A stretch of DNA of 42,056 bases from Gallionella sp. (GCA_028714895.1 JAQTLM010000019.1:1-42056), one strand, 5' to 3'; shown: positions 1 to 8,838, numbered from the stretch's first letter. Numbers and translations: made by a program. The notes: generated by a model not told the origin, from the letters alone.

Positions 1-1
1 A

Positions 2-109
2 ACTGACTGGATGTGGACTTACAATCACGAACGCCCCAACATGGCGCTCGGCGGCATTACCCCGAAACAGAAGCTAGCTTTAACCAACTCTACTTCTGGC
101 CGCTGCTAA
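2..109 (+). mobile_element. IS3-family transposase (OrfB), C-terminal fragment
   Basis: The first bases encode the last 35 residues of an IS3-family OrfB transposase, open at the window edge. The stretch W-T-Y-N-H-E-R-P-N-M-A-L-G-G, then T-P, is the characteristic C-terminal signature of the DDE integrase domain of this family. The frame runs from base 2 to a TAA at 107-109. The element end probably lies just beyond, around 110-126, where a run of G residues precedes the point at which radical SAM coding sequence resumes on the other strand. The rest of the IS lies outside the window, so group and completeness cannot be judged. Confidence 0.8.
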
Positions 110-629
110 TAATGGGGGGATTACCGATCAATGCCGACTTGGTGACGATGGACAGCGGATGTTTGCACTCCGCCAGTACCTCGATGATCTGCCGTGTGAT
201 CTGCCATTCGCGCTCGATGGGCTGGTAGGGATCGGTGTTGGTGCCGAGCGCGATGGGCACGCAGCGGTAGGATGGCTTCGCCAGCTCCGCGCGCAGAAGC
301 TTCGCCGCATCCGGCTTGGCAAACAGCTTCGTCTCGAAATCCAGCCCCGGCGAGAGATTGAGGTAGCCGTGGCTGGAGCGCGCGAAGCAATAGATGCAGC
401 CATGCTCGCAGCCGCGATAGGCGTTGAGCGACTGCGAGAACGACGGGTTGGACGCATCCTGGCGCTGGATCACGCTCTTCGCCCGCTCCACCGTCACTGT
501 GGTCTTGAACGGCGGCAGCTCTTCGTCCGCCGATCCCCAGCCGTCGTCAACCCGCTCGCGCGCCACACTTTCGAAGCGCCCCTCGATCTGCAACGTCGCG
601 CCACGGCCTTTTGCTGCTTCGCTCTTCAT
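90..629 (-). pseudogene. PA0069-type radical SAM protein, 3' end lost to IS insertion
   Basis: This is the N-terminal half of a radical SAM protein. Cys74, Cys78 and Cys81 form the CX3CX2C motif (C-E-H-G-C-I-Y-C) that binds the [4Fe-4S] cluster and SAM; R-G-C-E-H-G-C and G-T-N-T-D-P-Y-Q-P are typical of the PA0069/SplB-like group. Recognisable family sequence stops at about residue 168 (near base 126); the final dozen codons to the stop at 90 are read from the IS end. Family members are about 350 aa, so half the protein, including the rest of the barrel, is missing and the gene is probably non-functional. The start ATG at 629 overlaps the stop of the upstream HEPN gene (ATGA) and has an AAGGAG close by, so it was the last gene of the addBA-HEPN cotranscribed group. 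The substrate of this group is not known to me. Confidence 0.8.
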
Positions 630-1885
630 TTCTCCTTTATTGGAGTAATAAATTTAATCGCTTTCACAATCATCTTTTTACGTTTTTTTAGAATATTCAC
701 ATCGAGTGAAGAATCTAGGAATTCATTGGCTTGATCAAGATTATCGAAAAAGCCCACATTACTCAGATGAAAAGCAATTAAATGATAAAAATAAAACTGT
801 AGTTGAAAACAAAGGATCTTTACTTTTTCATTTAGCTCCCCGGCATGAACGCTTGTGTTTCTATATTCTCTTAAATGCTCAAGCAGTTGACGATGATACT
901 CATGCTCTTTGAATAGAAATGCGCAGCGTTTAATAACCAAATCGTAATTAGCCCCATTGGGCGAGAGTAATTCCTCCATAGCTCCCCAAAGCCGAATTAA
1001 CGCTGAATTTTGATCTCTCTCATCTAATGCTCTTACGTAGCGTAGCAATGCACTTTTTATTGCGTTTGAATATCTTGATTTCTCAATTAGGCCTAGAAAG
1101 TTGCTGCAATATTTGAGCTTCTCTACTGAACTAGATGAAAGTTTTATTGGGCTCGCAGACACAAAATTTGGTTCGTACCAAAACGTATCAAAAACCAAAC
1201 TCCCATCCTCATTATGGACAGTATGGACACCACCTAGCCTAATCTTATTTATTGGCGACCATTCATCCCCAATAAATTCCATACTGAAATTGAATGACAG
1301 ACTCCAAACTGCTCGAAGAATATTTAGTGCCTTTAGACAATCACTAGCTGCCCAATCGACAGACTTAGATTTGATCGAAATAATTACATTTGAATAGCCA
1401 CTTGGGTTAGGTTCGATTCGATTATCGAACCTCCTATTTTTTAGTTCAGTCACAAGAGTATTCCGACTGTTAAATTTTTTCGGGTAGCCGCCCTCAATTA
1501 TTTTTATCTTGCATGCCCCAATATTTATAACCTTATTCAGCAATGTAGAGGGTGTGATAGAAATGGATGTGAGTATGTAATAGATGCGCTCTTTTTGTTC
1601 CAACTTACCCTGAAGAAGAATATTGAGTTCAGATATAACATTATCTCGATTCAATGCCCCATTTTTCGCAGCTTCAGAAATAGCTTTAGACAGGAATATC
1701 TCTCTAGTCATCCAAGCAATGTCTTCAGGATAGTTAATCATCGTCTGCAATGCTGCTACAGCATCGTGATAATCAAAACTGCTGAATGACACATTACCTT
1801 CTGCCGTTACAGTTTTAATGCCATCTAATCTCTCTAGAATGACCTCCGGTTTGAGCTTTTTGCTAGTCTTCCATTCAATTTTCAT
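626..1885 (-). CDS. HEPN-domain protein (Apea-like), possible RNase or defence gene
   Basis: This 419-aa protein has no signal peptide or membrane segment. The C-terminal third (about residues 290-375) resembles the Apea-like HEPN domain: a helical segment with R-L-W-G-A-M-E-E-L-L, then E-Y-R-N-T-S-V-H-A-G-E with Arg342 and His347 forming an R-X4-H motif. In established HEPN families this pair is the metal-independent RNase active site, often found in toxins and phage defence. The N-terminal 280 residues are not recognised. The ATG at 1885 lies inside the end of addA (11-bp overlap) and the TGA at 626 overlaps the radical SAM start, so it is translationally coupled on both sides. Its base composition is clearly AT-rich compared with the GC-rich neighbours, suggesting later acquisition. 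RNase activity is inferred from the motif only. Confidence 0.7.
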   Translation of the reverse strand: MKIEWKTSKKLKPEVILERLDGIKTVTAEGNVSFSSFDYHDAVAALQTMINYPEDIAWMTREIFLSKAISEAAKNGALNRDNVISELNILLQGKLEQKERIYYILTSISITPSTLLNKVINIGACKIKIIEGGYPKKFNSRNTLVTELKNRRFDNRIEPNPSGYSNVIISIKSKSVDWAASDCLKALNILRAVWSLSFNFSMEFIGDEWSPINKIRLGGVHTVHNEDGSLVFDTFWYEPNFVSASPIKLSSSSVEKLKYCSNFLGLIEKSRYSNAIKSALLRYVRALDERDQNSALIRLWGAMEELLSPNGANYDLVIKRCAFLFKEHEYHRQLLEHLREYRNTSVHAGELNEKVKILCFQLQFYFYHLIAFHLSNVGFFDNLDQANEFLDSSLDVNILKKRKKMIVKAIKFITPIKEK

Positions 1886-4800
1886 AGACCGTCCCCGTTC
1901 CATAGTCATTTACTTCTTTTAAAGTACCACCCGCGAATAATAATGCACAGCGTACCGTCTTTCCCGCATACACGGCCTGCATCGCGCTGCGGTATTCCCC
2001 CATCTGCGCGCGGTAGCGCGACGCATCTTCGCTGTCGCCCAGCTTGTAGTCCAGCACCCATACTTCGCCGTCAAATTCCACCAGCCGGTCGATGCGCTTC
2101 ATTTCGCCGCACGCATTGACGTAAGGCATTTCGTTGCAGGCGCTGCGGTAGTACTGCGAATCGAAGAAGCGCGCGAGTTGCGGCGAGGTGAGCAGGTGCT
2201 GGGCTTGGCTCAGCAGCGCATCGATCTCTAATGCGGGAATGCCGAGGCGGTGTTGGAGGTCGGCGCTTTGAGCATCGCCCCTCACCCCTAGCCCCTCTCC
2301 CGCTTGCGGGCGAGGGGTGTATTCGGTGAGGTGTTGCAGCAGCGCGTGCAGCCAGATGCCGCGCTGTTGTTGCGGGGTGTTGCGGGCAGCGCGTTTACCG
2401 GTGGGAATAATGGATGGTAGTTTTGCTTTATTCTCATCCATCCCTCTCCCCTGCCCCTCTCCCGCCTGCGGGCGAGGGGTAACGGCACGAAGAGGGTTCG
2501 GCATTTCACCCACCGCCGCCGCGATGCGGTCGTACCACGAGAGCGCCTTCTTCTTTTCTTCCTTGTCTTCGCCCTTGCTGCTGCCGCTGACGATGAGCGC
2601 CTGTTGCGCGCGGGTCATGGCGACATAGAGCAGGTTCATCTCTTCGCGCGCCTGTTGTGCGGCGTCCTGTTCAAACAGCGGCGTGCGTTTCCTGCCGCGC
2701 GAGGCCTGGTCGGCATACAGCGAGAAGTGCAGCGGCTGCGGCTCGTGCGCTGGCCAATCGAGCAGCACGTCGTTGCCTTCCTTGTTCTTTTTTTCCGCGT
2801 TCGCATCCAGCAGCCAGACGATGGGTGCTTCCAGCCCTTTCGATTCGTGCACGGTGTAGATGCGCACCGCATCGCCCGCCGTGCCGAGTTTTCCTTCGTC
2901 CGGCGCGTCGTCGCGGCTGTCGCGCAACTCGCGCAGTTCCTGCAGGAAGCGCGGCAGGCTGGGGTAGCGTCCGGCATCCACGCTCAGCGCAATCTCCATG
3001 AACGCGTGCAGATTGGCAGCGACCTTGGCGCGCATCTCGGGCGGCAGCACGGCGCTGTAGCGCGCCAGCACGTCGCCCTCGAAATAGATGCGGTCGAGCA
3101 GATCGTGCACGGGCAACTTGTCGGCGAGGGCGAGCCAGTTTTTCAATAGCTCGGCGGCACGTTGCAGTGTGGGCGATGGCTCGGCGAGGTGTTGCAGGCG
3201 TTGCCACCATGAGGAGCGAGGATTGAGGATCGAGGATTGAGGCCCCCCCTCCAGCCCCGCTTTTCGATCCTCAATCCTCGATCCTCGATCCTGATTTTCT
3301 GCTCCTGCAATCAACATCAAGTCTGCATCGCTGCACGCGAAGACCGGCGTGCGCAGCACCTGCGCCAGCGCGAGGTCGGCGAAGGGAGTGATGAGGAACA
3401 TCAGCAGCGCCTGCACGTCTTCCGCCTCCAGCGTGTCGAGCAGGCCGCCGCGCCGCGAGCTGATGAAGGGGATGTGGCGTGCGCGCAAGGCTGCTTCATA
3501 CACCGCGAGGTGGGTGCGGCTGCGCACCAGCACCATGATGTCGCCGTAGCAGGCGCGGCGCTCTTTGCCGTCTTCATTCACCGACCAATCGCTGACGATA
3601 GTTTTCAGCAGATCGGCGAACTGCACGGCTTCCTTGTGGCGCGCGCCCTCCTCGGCTTCATCCCTCGGCGTGGTCAGCGGGTCGCGCAAGACGAGCGGCG
3701 CATCCTCTGCCGTTTGTTCCTTGCCCTGCTCGGCGACCGCCAGCGGCAGCACCGCCACATGGCCGGGCAAGCCGGTATGCTCGGCGGTGTGCGGCTCGAA
3801 ATCCACGAAGCCTTCCGGATGGCCGGCGAACACGGCATTCACCGCTTCCAGCACGGCGGGCGCGTTGCGCCGGGTATGGTTGTTGTGCAGCTCGTGCGCC
3901 GCGAAATGTTCCTTGAGGTAATCGCGCGCCATGCCGAACAGCCGCGCATCGGCACGGCGGAAGCGGTAGATGGATTGCTTGGGGTCGCCGACGACGAACA
4001 CGGTGGGTTGCGAATCCACTGCCACCGCCGCATCGAACCATGCGCGCAATATCTGCCATTGCAGCGGGTTGGTGTCTTGGAACTCGTCGAGCAGCACGTG
4101 GCGGTAGCGGCTGTCGAGCTTGTACTGCATAGTCTCGGCGTGTTCGCTTTGTTGCAGCAATCGGCAAAGTTGCCATTCCAGATCGGAGAAATCCATCTGC
4201 TGCTTTTGCTGTTTGAGCGCCTGATAGCGTTCAAGGAACGCCACGCCGCAATGCAGCACCGCCTCGTTCAGGCGATATGCCTGCTGCTCGGCGAGCGTGT
4301 CGCGTACGGTCTGCAAGCTGTCGAATAACGTACCGCGCGCCAAAAGAAAAGCTTCCGCATCCTGTTTCTTGGTCGGCTTGAAACTGCGCGGCTCACCTGC
4401 CTGAGTGAACAGCAGCGGGCACACTTGCTCAAAGCGTGCTTCAGGTGCGGTGTCCGTCCAGGCGCGTTCCATCTCGCTTGCTTTGTTTTTTTGAACATCA
4501 GTTCCGTTGCTGGCAAGTTGGAGCGCAAACGCAAGGAAGGCGTCTCGGCTTTGTATATTCTCCCCCCACTCCGCTACAGGGTCTGCTTCCATGTCCACGT
4601 CGAGATCGGCGCGCAGATTATCCAGCGCGAAGGTCAGCACCCCCTCACTTGCAGTGCGCGTTCCGGCTGGCAGGCCGGAACCACTCGACAGGCGCAGAGC
4701 ATGCTCTGCGAATTCCCCGTCTCGCCCCCCAGCCCCTCTGATGGAACTACTAGCCATTCGACTAGGCGGCAAAGCCGCCAAGTCGCTGGTTATCCCGCCT

Positions 4801-5423
4801 GCGGGCGAGGGAAGATGTGAGGTGTAAGCCCACCACTCGGCGCGCTTGGCGAGGAAGTTGAACAGCAGCTTGCGCGTGTTGAACAGGCCGCATTCGCCGA
4901 ACAGCCACTGCATAAGCTGCGCGTCGACTCCGTCCGGCTGCTTGCGCATCTGATCCAGCAATTCTTCCCACGCCTCTTCCTGCTCGCTGCCCGCGCGCTC
5001 CAGCAGCGACGAGCCCTGCATCACGTCGGCGTTCAGCGGCGCGCGCTGCATGACCTGCATGAACCAGCCGTGGAAGGTACTGATGGTGATACCCGGTTGT
5101 GCCAGCAGCACGTTGCCGTACAGGCTGCGGGCGCGTTGCAGTTGCGCGTCGCTCAGGTTTTCCAACCCGCGCTCGGCGAAGAACTGGCGCACCGATGCAT
5201 CGTCGCCCATCGCCAGATCGCGCAGCCAGAACTGCAGGCGCGCCTGCATCTCCTGCGCCGCCTTGCGCGTGAAGGTGATCGCGAGGACCTGCGAAGGCTG
5301 CGCGCCGTCCAGCAGCAGGCGCACGATGCGCGACACTAGCAGCCAGGTCTTGCCGCTGCCGGCACAAGCTTCGACGACGATGCTGTGTTTCGGGTCGAGT
5401 GCTATATGGTTGGTCACGGCCAT
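1875..5423 (-). CDS. addA: AddA-like UvrD-family helicase-nuclease
   Basis: An 1,182-aa ATP-dependent DNA helicase with C-terminal RecB-type nuclease, the helicase half of a double-strand-break resection complex with AddB. Visible motifs: Walker A A-G-S-G-K-T near residue 22; T-F-T-R-K-A-A; Walker B L-L-D-E-F-Q-D-T; G-D-P-K-Q-S-I-Y-R-F-R-R-A-D; V-H-E-S-K-G-L-E; Y-V-A-M-T-R-A; and, near the end, I-D-R-L-V-E followed by V-L-D-Y-K, the PD-(D/E)XK nuclease core. The ATG at 5423 is chosen because it begins the conserved N-terminus and overlaps the addB stop by 10 bp; an upstream in-frame start at 5465 lies inside addB. The coding sequence carries several in-frame inserts made of dispersed repeats (near 2280, 2450, 3217-3280 and 4640-4810), which lengthen it; the frame stays open and all helicase motifs remain. 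Confidence 0.85.
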   Translation of the reverse strand: MAVTNHIALDPKHSIVVEACAGSGKTWLLVSRIVRLLLDGAQPSQVLAITFTRKAAQEMQARLQFWLRDLAMGDDASVRQFFAERGLENLSDAQLQRARSLYGNVLLAQPGITISTFHGWFMQVMQRAPLNADVMQGSSLLERAGSEQEEAWEELLDQMRKQPDGVDAQLMQWLFGECGLFNTRKLLFNFLAKRAEWWAYTSHLPSPAGGITSDLAALPPSRMASSSIRGAGGRDGEFAEHALRLSSGSGLPAGTRTASEGVLTFALDNLRADLDVDMEADPVAEWGENIQSRDAFLAFALQLASNGTDVQKNKASEMERAWTDTAPEARFEQVCPLLFTQAGEPRSFKPTKKQDAEAFLLARGTLFDSLQTVRDTLAEQQAYRLNEAVLHCGVAFLERYQALKQQKQQMDFSDLEWQLCRLLQQSEHAETMQYKLDSRYRHVLLDEFQDTNPLQWQILRAWFDAAVAVDSQPTVFVVGDPKQSIYRFRRADARLFGMARDYLKEHFAAHELHNNHTRRNAPAVLEAVNAVFAGHPEGFVDFEPHTAEHTGLPGHVAVLPLAVAEQGKEQTAEDAPLVLRDPLTTPRDEAEEGARHKEAVQFADLLKTIVSDWSVNEDGKERRACYGDIMVLVRSRTHLAVYEAALRARHIPFISSRRGGLLDTLEAEDVQALLMFLITPFADLALAQVLRTPVFACSDADLMLIAGAENQDRGSRIEDRKAGLEGGPQSSILNPRSSWWQRLQHLAEPSPTLQRAAELLKNWLALADKLPVHDLLDRIYFEGDVLARYSAVLPPEMRAKVAANLHAFMEIALSVDAGRYPSLPRFLQELRELRDSRDDAPDEGKLGTAGDAVRIYTVHESKGLEAPIVWLLDANAEKKNKEGNDVLLDWPAHEPQPLHFSLYADQASRGRKRTPLFEQDAAQQAREEMNLLYVAMTRAQQALIVSGSSKGEDKEEKKKALSWYDRIAAAVGEMPNPLRAVTPRPQAGEGQGRGMDENKAKLPSIIPTGKRAARNTPQQQRGIWLHALLQHLTEYTPRPQAGEGLGVRGDAQSADLQHRLGIPALEIDALLSQAQHLLTSPQLARFFDSQYYRSACNEMPYVNACGEMKRIDRLVEFDGEVWVLDYKLGDSEDASRYRAQMGEYRSAMQAVYAGKTVRCALLFAGGTLKEVNDYGTGTVYEN
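2280..2483. repeat. Two copies of a C-rich dispersed repeat inside addA
   Basis: Two related stretches, about 2280-2319 and 2440-2483, consist of a CCCCTCTCCC run, then CGC, a few bases and GCGGGCGAGGGG, so each folds into a short hairpin. Read in addA they encode the near-identical peptides P-R-P-Q-A-G-E-G-Q-G and P-R-P-Q-A-G-E-G-L-G. A further relative sits in the transposase gene at about 40013-40053, which shows it is a genome-dispersed element rather than part of the helicase fold. Confidence 0.75.
3217..3280. repeat. 17-bp perfect inverted repeat inside addA
   Basis: Bases 3217-3233 are the exact reverse complement of 3264-3280; both arms are built from GAGGATT/GAGGATC units. The unit lies between two helicase segments of addA and adds about 25 low-complexity residues in frame. 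I take it to be another dispersed palindromic insert. Confidence 0.7.
4636..4813. repeat. Cluster of palindromic repeats inside addA
   Basis: A roughly 180-bp patch of addA is a chain of palindromes: 4660-4667 with 4674-4681; a perfect 18-bp palindrome at 4693-4710; ggcggc/gccgcc at 4765-4770 and 4774-4779; and a C-rich repeat end at 4795-4812. The encoded peptide is rich in S, G, A and R and is unlike helicase sequence. The part at 4736-4792 has a diverged second copy at 41785-41846. Confidence 0.65.
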
Positions 5424-8056
5424 TCGCCTTTCCTGCACAAGCCGCGCATCTCGCAATAACCGCACACGGTATCGATGCCGTTCGCGGGCATGCCTGCGCC
5501 GCCGCGTATCTCGCCCATCGCATGCACCAGACGCTCGGCATTGAGTTGCGCCAGAAGCGGGACATCGTGTTTGGGTTCCACCAGCTTTACTTTTCCATTC
5601 TCGATACTGACGAATGCCGCATCCGCCGCTTCATGCGCGTAGGCGTAGCACGCGAGCTGTACATCCTCGCCGGGCTCGCGCAGCTTATTGCGCAGCACTT
5701 GCTCGCTCTGCGTCTTGTAATCCAGCACCCGCTTCTCTTCACCTCTTGCATCCAGCCGGTCGATGCGTCCGCGCAGCCGCACGCCTTCCAGTTCCCAATC
5801 GAAGGCGCTCTCCGCTTCGGCGTAGCGCCAGCCTTGTGCTTCATTCTCGGTCTGCCATTCAAGGTAGGCGGGCAACGCCGCGAACCAGCGCGCCAGCCAG
5901 GCACGCGCGGCAAAATCCTGCTGCAGCAGATCGGCGAACACTTCTTCGCTGATCCGGCGCAAGCTTGCTTCCAGTTCATCGGCAGGATGCCCGCTCACTT
6001 GCGGGTAGCGTTCATGGAAGCGGCGCAGGATGTCATGCACGCGCTCGCCGTAATCGCGCTTCTCGATGCCTTCCTGGACTTCGTCGAGTTCGTTCAGGCG
6101 CAGGATGTGCCGCGCATAGAACTGGTAGGGACAGGCTACCAGCGAGTTGTAGGCGCTGATGGAGACGCTTGCCGGTACGGCCTGCGCCGTTACCTTTGGC
6201 GCTGGCTGTGCGGCCTGCGGCAACTCCGCGTTATGCGCCTCTTCCGCCGCAAGATAAGCATGTAGTTCGTTTTCGCCCAGATCGTCGCCGTGGGCCAGCG
6301 TATGCAAGTCGCGCAGCATCTCCAGATACGGGCTGAGCAATCCTTTTTCACCATTGCGATCCTTCTGCCAGGTGACCAGCACGCAGTCGTTCAGCGCCAG
6401 CAGGGCCAGCAGGTCGTCGCTTTGCCGTGTTGTGTGGATGCTGCGCGTAGGCAGGTTGAGTGCGCTGCGCACCGCATCGTTGAACCAGCGCCCGCCATCC
6501 GCCACGCTAGGCAGATGATTGGCATCGCACCCGAGCAGCAACACCGCATCGAAGGCGCGCCAGCGCGCCGCCGCGAGGTGGGTGAAGCGCACCGGGCTGT
6601 CAATGCCGCTGTCGCGGTAAGTCTGCGCGCCCAGTTGCTGCGCCAGCCAGCGCCGCCACTCGGCAAAGCGGTAACGGCCTGCGTCGGCCGCCAATTCCTG
6701 CTGCCATGTTCCCAGCGCACGCAGTAATTGCGCGCCGGCGTCATCCTGTTGCAGGCCGGTGTCGATGCCCAGCACGCGCAGGCTTGCGCGCAAGGCTTCC
6801 AGCCATTCCGCCAGCGTGCTTTTTTTGTTCTGCTCCAGCAGCATCGTAGCCTGGCGCAGGCGCGCCAGCGGCTGATGCAGCACCGTTTCGTGCTCGGCCA
6901 GCGCAACGAATTTTTCCAGCCCGGCCACCACGCCCTGTTTGCGCAGCAGTTGTTCCAGCTGATACACCGCCGCCTTGCGTTCGCTCGCCGCCATATCGGC
7001 GAAGATGAACGGCGACTTGAGCAGGTCGAGCAGGTCGTGATGATAGAAATCGCTTTGCAGCGCGGTCAGCCAGCGATCCAGCACCGTGCTCACCGACAGC
7101 GTGTCGAAAGTCCAGCCGGTCTCATCCGCCACCAGCACTTGCGCGCGTTCCAGCAAGGCACGCAAACGCCTTGCCACCACGCGGTCTTGCGCCACGATGG
7201 TGATGTCGCGTTTGCCGGCCTGCAGCCAGCGGCGCACCTGCATGGCTGCGGCGCGCGCTTCCTGTTCGAGGCTGGTTGCGGCGAAGAAGCGCAGCCTGCC
7301 GCCGAGCGGCGGAATATTTTGCGAACGCAGCCCGGCGGAATACCCAGTGGGATGCCCTGTGGAATGAATGCGCAGCAACCCGCTCCATTGCGGCGCCATC
7401 TCGCGCAAATCAAAGACTTCTACCGCCGCGCGTTTGGCATATTCGTCGAGGAAGCGCTGCTCGAACGCATCCCAGCCGGAGGCGCGCAGCACGAACAAAG
7501 GCTGGCTTGCCTGTGCCGCCAGCTTCGCCAGCCGTTGCTGATAGGCACGAGCCGCATCCAGTTCATCGCCTGCCTGCATCGCGTGCCACAGCTCGAATAC
7601 CAGCCGCGCTTCCAGTTGCAGCGTGGCGTTCTGCCGCGCCTGATACGCCTGCTGCACGGCGGCGGCGAATGCTTCCGCATCGCGCGGTAAGGTATCGAGC
7701 GCATGGGTGAGCTCATCGAACAGCGCGAGCAACTCCTGCGTCATGCTCCACAGGTCGGCATTCTCGAACCACTGCTGCTTGCGCAGGTGCTGATAAAGCA
7801 AGGCGCTGCGCTGGCTGTCGGTTGCGACGGACGCATCGAGAGGGACGGATTGCGCCCAGTCGTTGAGCGTTACCATCTGCGGCAGCAATAGCGCGGGCAG
7901 CTTGGCCGCCGCGCTTAATGCCTGCGCCAGGGGTTGGGCAACATGGTAATTGGGCAACAGGACGGTCGCCCGGCGCAGGTCGGGCAGTTCCTGCGCATGG
8001 CAGGACAGGATGTGCCTGGCTACCCGGTCAAGGAAGGGTGGTAGATACGAATTCAT
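5414..8056 (-). CDS. addB: AddB-like Fe-S PD-(D/E)XK nuclease
   Basis: An 880-aa partner of AddA. The C-terminal part shows an AddB-type nuclease: Y-N-S-L-V-A-C-P-Y-Q-F-Y-A (first cluster cysteine), L-R-G-R-I-D-R-L-D, V-L-D-Y-K-T, and a terminal C-G-Y-C-E-M-R-G-L-C. These four cysteines match the iron-sulphur staple known around AddB nucleases. The N-terminal part is a degenerate helicase-like region without a clear Walker A, as usual for AddB. The start is uncertain: ATG 8056 (M-N-S-Y-L-P-P-F), a start at 8071, or the upstream limit 8125. I prefer 8056 because recognisable N-terminal sequence begins there. These starts lie in or between the arms of a 16-bp inverted repeat. The stop overlaps addA, so the two are coupled. 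Confidence 0.8.
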   Translation of the reverse strand: MNSYLPPFLDRVARHILSCHAQELPDLRRATVLLPNYHVAQPLAQALSAAAKLPALLLPQMVTLNDWAQSVPLDASVATDSQRSALLYQHLRKQQWFENADLWSMTQELLALFDELTHALDTLPRDAEAFAAAVQQAYQARQNATLQLEARLVFELWHAMQAGDELDAARAYQQRLAKLAAQASQPLFVLRASGWDAFEQRFLDEYAKRAAVEVFDLREMAPQWSGLLRIHSTGHPTGYSAGLRSQNIPPLGGRLRFFAATSLEQEARAAAMQVRRWLQAGKRDITIVAQDRVVARRLRALLERAQVLVADETGWTFDTLSVSTVLDRWLTALQSDFYHHDLLDLLKSPFIFADMAASERKAAVYQLEQLLRKQGVVAGLEKFVALAEHETVLHQPLARLRQATMLLEQNKKSTLAEWLEALRASLRVLGIDTGLQQDDAGAQLLRALGTWQQELAADAGRYRFAEWRRWLAQQLGAQTYRDSGIDSPVRFTHLAAARWRAFDAVLLLGCDANHLPSVADGGRWFNDAVRSALNLPTRSIHTTRQSDDLLALLALNDCVLVTWQKDRNGEKGLLSPYLEMLRDLHTLAHGDDLGENELHAYLAAEEAHNAELPQAAQPAPKVTAQAVPASVSISAYNSLVACPYQFYARHILRLNELDEVQEGIEKRDYGERVHDILRRFHERYPQVSGHPADELEASLRRISEEVFADLLQQDFAARAWLARWFAALPAYLEWQTENEAQGWRYAEAESAFDWELEGVRLRGRIDRLDARGEEKRVLDYKTQSEQVLRNKLREPGEDVQLACYAYAHEAADAAFVSIENGKVKLVEPKHDVPLLAQLNAERLVHAMGEIRGGAGMPANGIDTVCGYCEMRGLCRKGEWP

Positions 8057-8091
8057 TCGCACACCATCCATTGTTTGTGCGAATGAATTCG
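8048..8091. repeat. 16-bp perfect inverted repeat over the addB start
   Basis: Bases 8048-8063 are the exact reverse complement of 8076-8091, with a 12-base loop. On the minus strand the structure contains the candidate addB start codons: the 8056 ATG lies in one arm and the 8071 start in the loop. An mRNA hairpin here could mask the start. It may equally be a small palindromic repeat that inserted at the 5' end of the gene. Confidence 0.75.
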
Positions 8092-8114
8092 CGCCTGCTA
8101 TCACGCCGTTTGAA

Positions 8115-8438
8115 TCAACGTTCAAGGAAACGCAGCTTGTCCTTCAGGCCGCGCCATTTATCGGCATCGGCGGGCGCATCCTTTTTCTCGACAATGGGCT
8201 TCCATCGCTTGGCCAGTTCGGCATTCAGTTTAGTGAAATGGCGCTGATCCTCCGGCAAGTCATCCTCGGCAAAAATCGCTTCTGCCGGGCATTCCGCCAC
8301 GCACAGCGTGCAATCGATGCATTCGTCCGGGTCGATCACCAGAAAATTCGGCCCTTCGCGGAAGCAATCCACCGGGCACACCTCGACGCAGTCGGTGTAT
8401 TTGCACTTGATACAATTTTCCGAAACAACATAGGTCAT
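8115..8438 (-). CDS. fdxA: 7Fe ferredoxin (3Fe-4S/4Fe-4S), FdxA family
   Basis: A 107-aa soluble electron carrier. The first cysteine group is Cys9, Cys12, Cys17, Cys21 ([14 protein letters not shown]) with Cys25; the second is Cys40, Cys43, Cys46, Cys50 ([12 protein letters not shown]). This is the classic pattern of proteobacterial FdxA with one [3Fe-4S] and one [4Fe-4S] cluster, and the length and C-terminal W-K-P-I region fit the family. The ATG at 8438 is chosen because M-T-Y-V-V-S-E-N-C is the family N-terminus, with a GGAG upstream; longer readings add unrelated residues. It lies 58 bp upstream of addB on the same strand and may be cotranscribed. Its redox partner is not evident here. 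Confidence 0.95.
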   Translation of the reverse strand: MTYVVSENCIKCKYTDCVEVCPVDCFREGPNFLVIDPDECIDCTLCVAECPAEAIFAEDDLPEDQRHFTKLNAELAKRWKPIVEKKDAPADADKWRGLKDKLRFLER

Positions 8439-8612
8439 GGCGGCGCTCCAACTGATCGAAAGTCGCGGCATTCTAGCAGAGTTAAAGCCGCATCGATGAA
8501 CCCGCACAAAGCTAAAATATACGAGTTACAATGCGCCTCGGCGCTTTACGGTATTCGTTTTGCAGCCTGTTACTTTTTGAAGTGATTTCTTTGGGTAATT
8601 TTTGGGGGGGGT

Positions 8613-8828
8613 ATGCCGAAATTCGATTTCTCCGTGACTACACGGGATGGACAAAAAGTCGAGAGTATCCAGATTTACGGCAAGGATTTGCCGGATGCGG
8701 AACGCAAGCTGCGCCAGATGTACTACAACTGCCAAGTGACGCAAATCAGGACCATTAATCCTGAAAAAGAATTTTCACAGTCGGCGGATATAGAAGATGT
8801 GTTGTCGCTGATTGTCAGGCAAAGCTGA
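8613..8828 (+). CDS. Small hypothetical protein, 71 aa
   Basis: A 71-aa soluble, charged protein starting M-P-K-F-D-F-S-V-T-T. It has no signal peptide, membrane segment, cysteine motif or known domain that I recognise. The ATG at 8613 directly follows a G-rich stretch that can serve as ribosome binding site. The gene is divergent from fdxA, with a 174-bp shared upstream region, and convergent with parA. The composition looks coding (regular amino-acid mix, ending at a clean stop before a stem-loop). The alternating hydrophobic pattern at the N-terminus suggests a small alpha/beta fold. No function is proposed. Confidence 0.6.
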   Translation: MPKFDFSVTTRDGQKVESIQIYGKDLPDAERKLRQMYYNCQVTQIRTINPEKEFSQSADIEDVLSLIVRQS

Positions 8829-8838
8829 ATTCCGGCTG

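Noticed and set aside
3237..4328. A 363-codon plus-strand ORF opposite addA
   Set aside because: It is antisense to conserved helicase motifs, starts in a dispersed repeat, and its R/H/Q-rich product shows no domain.
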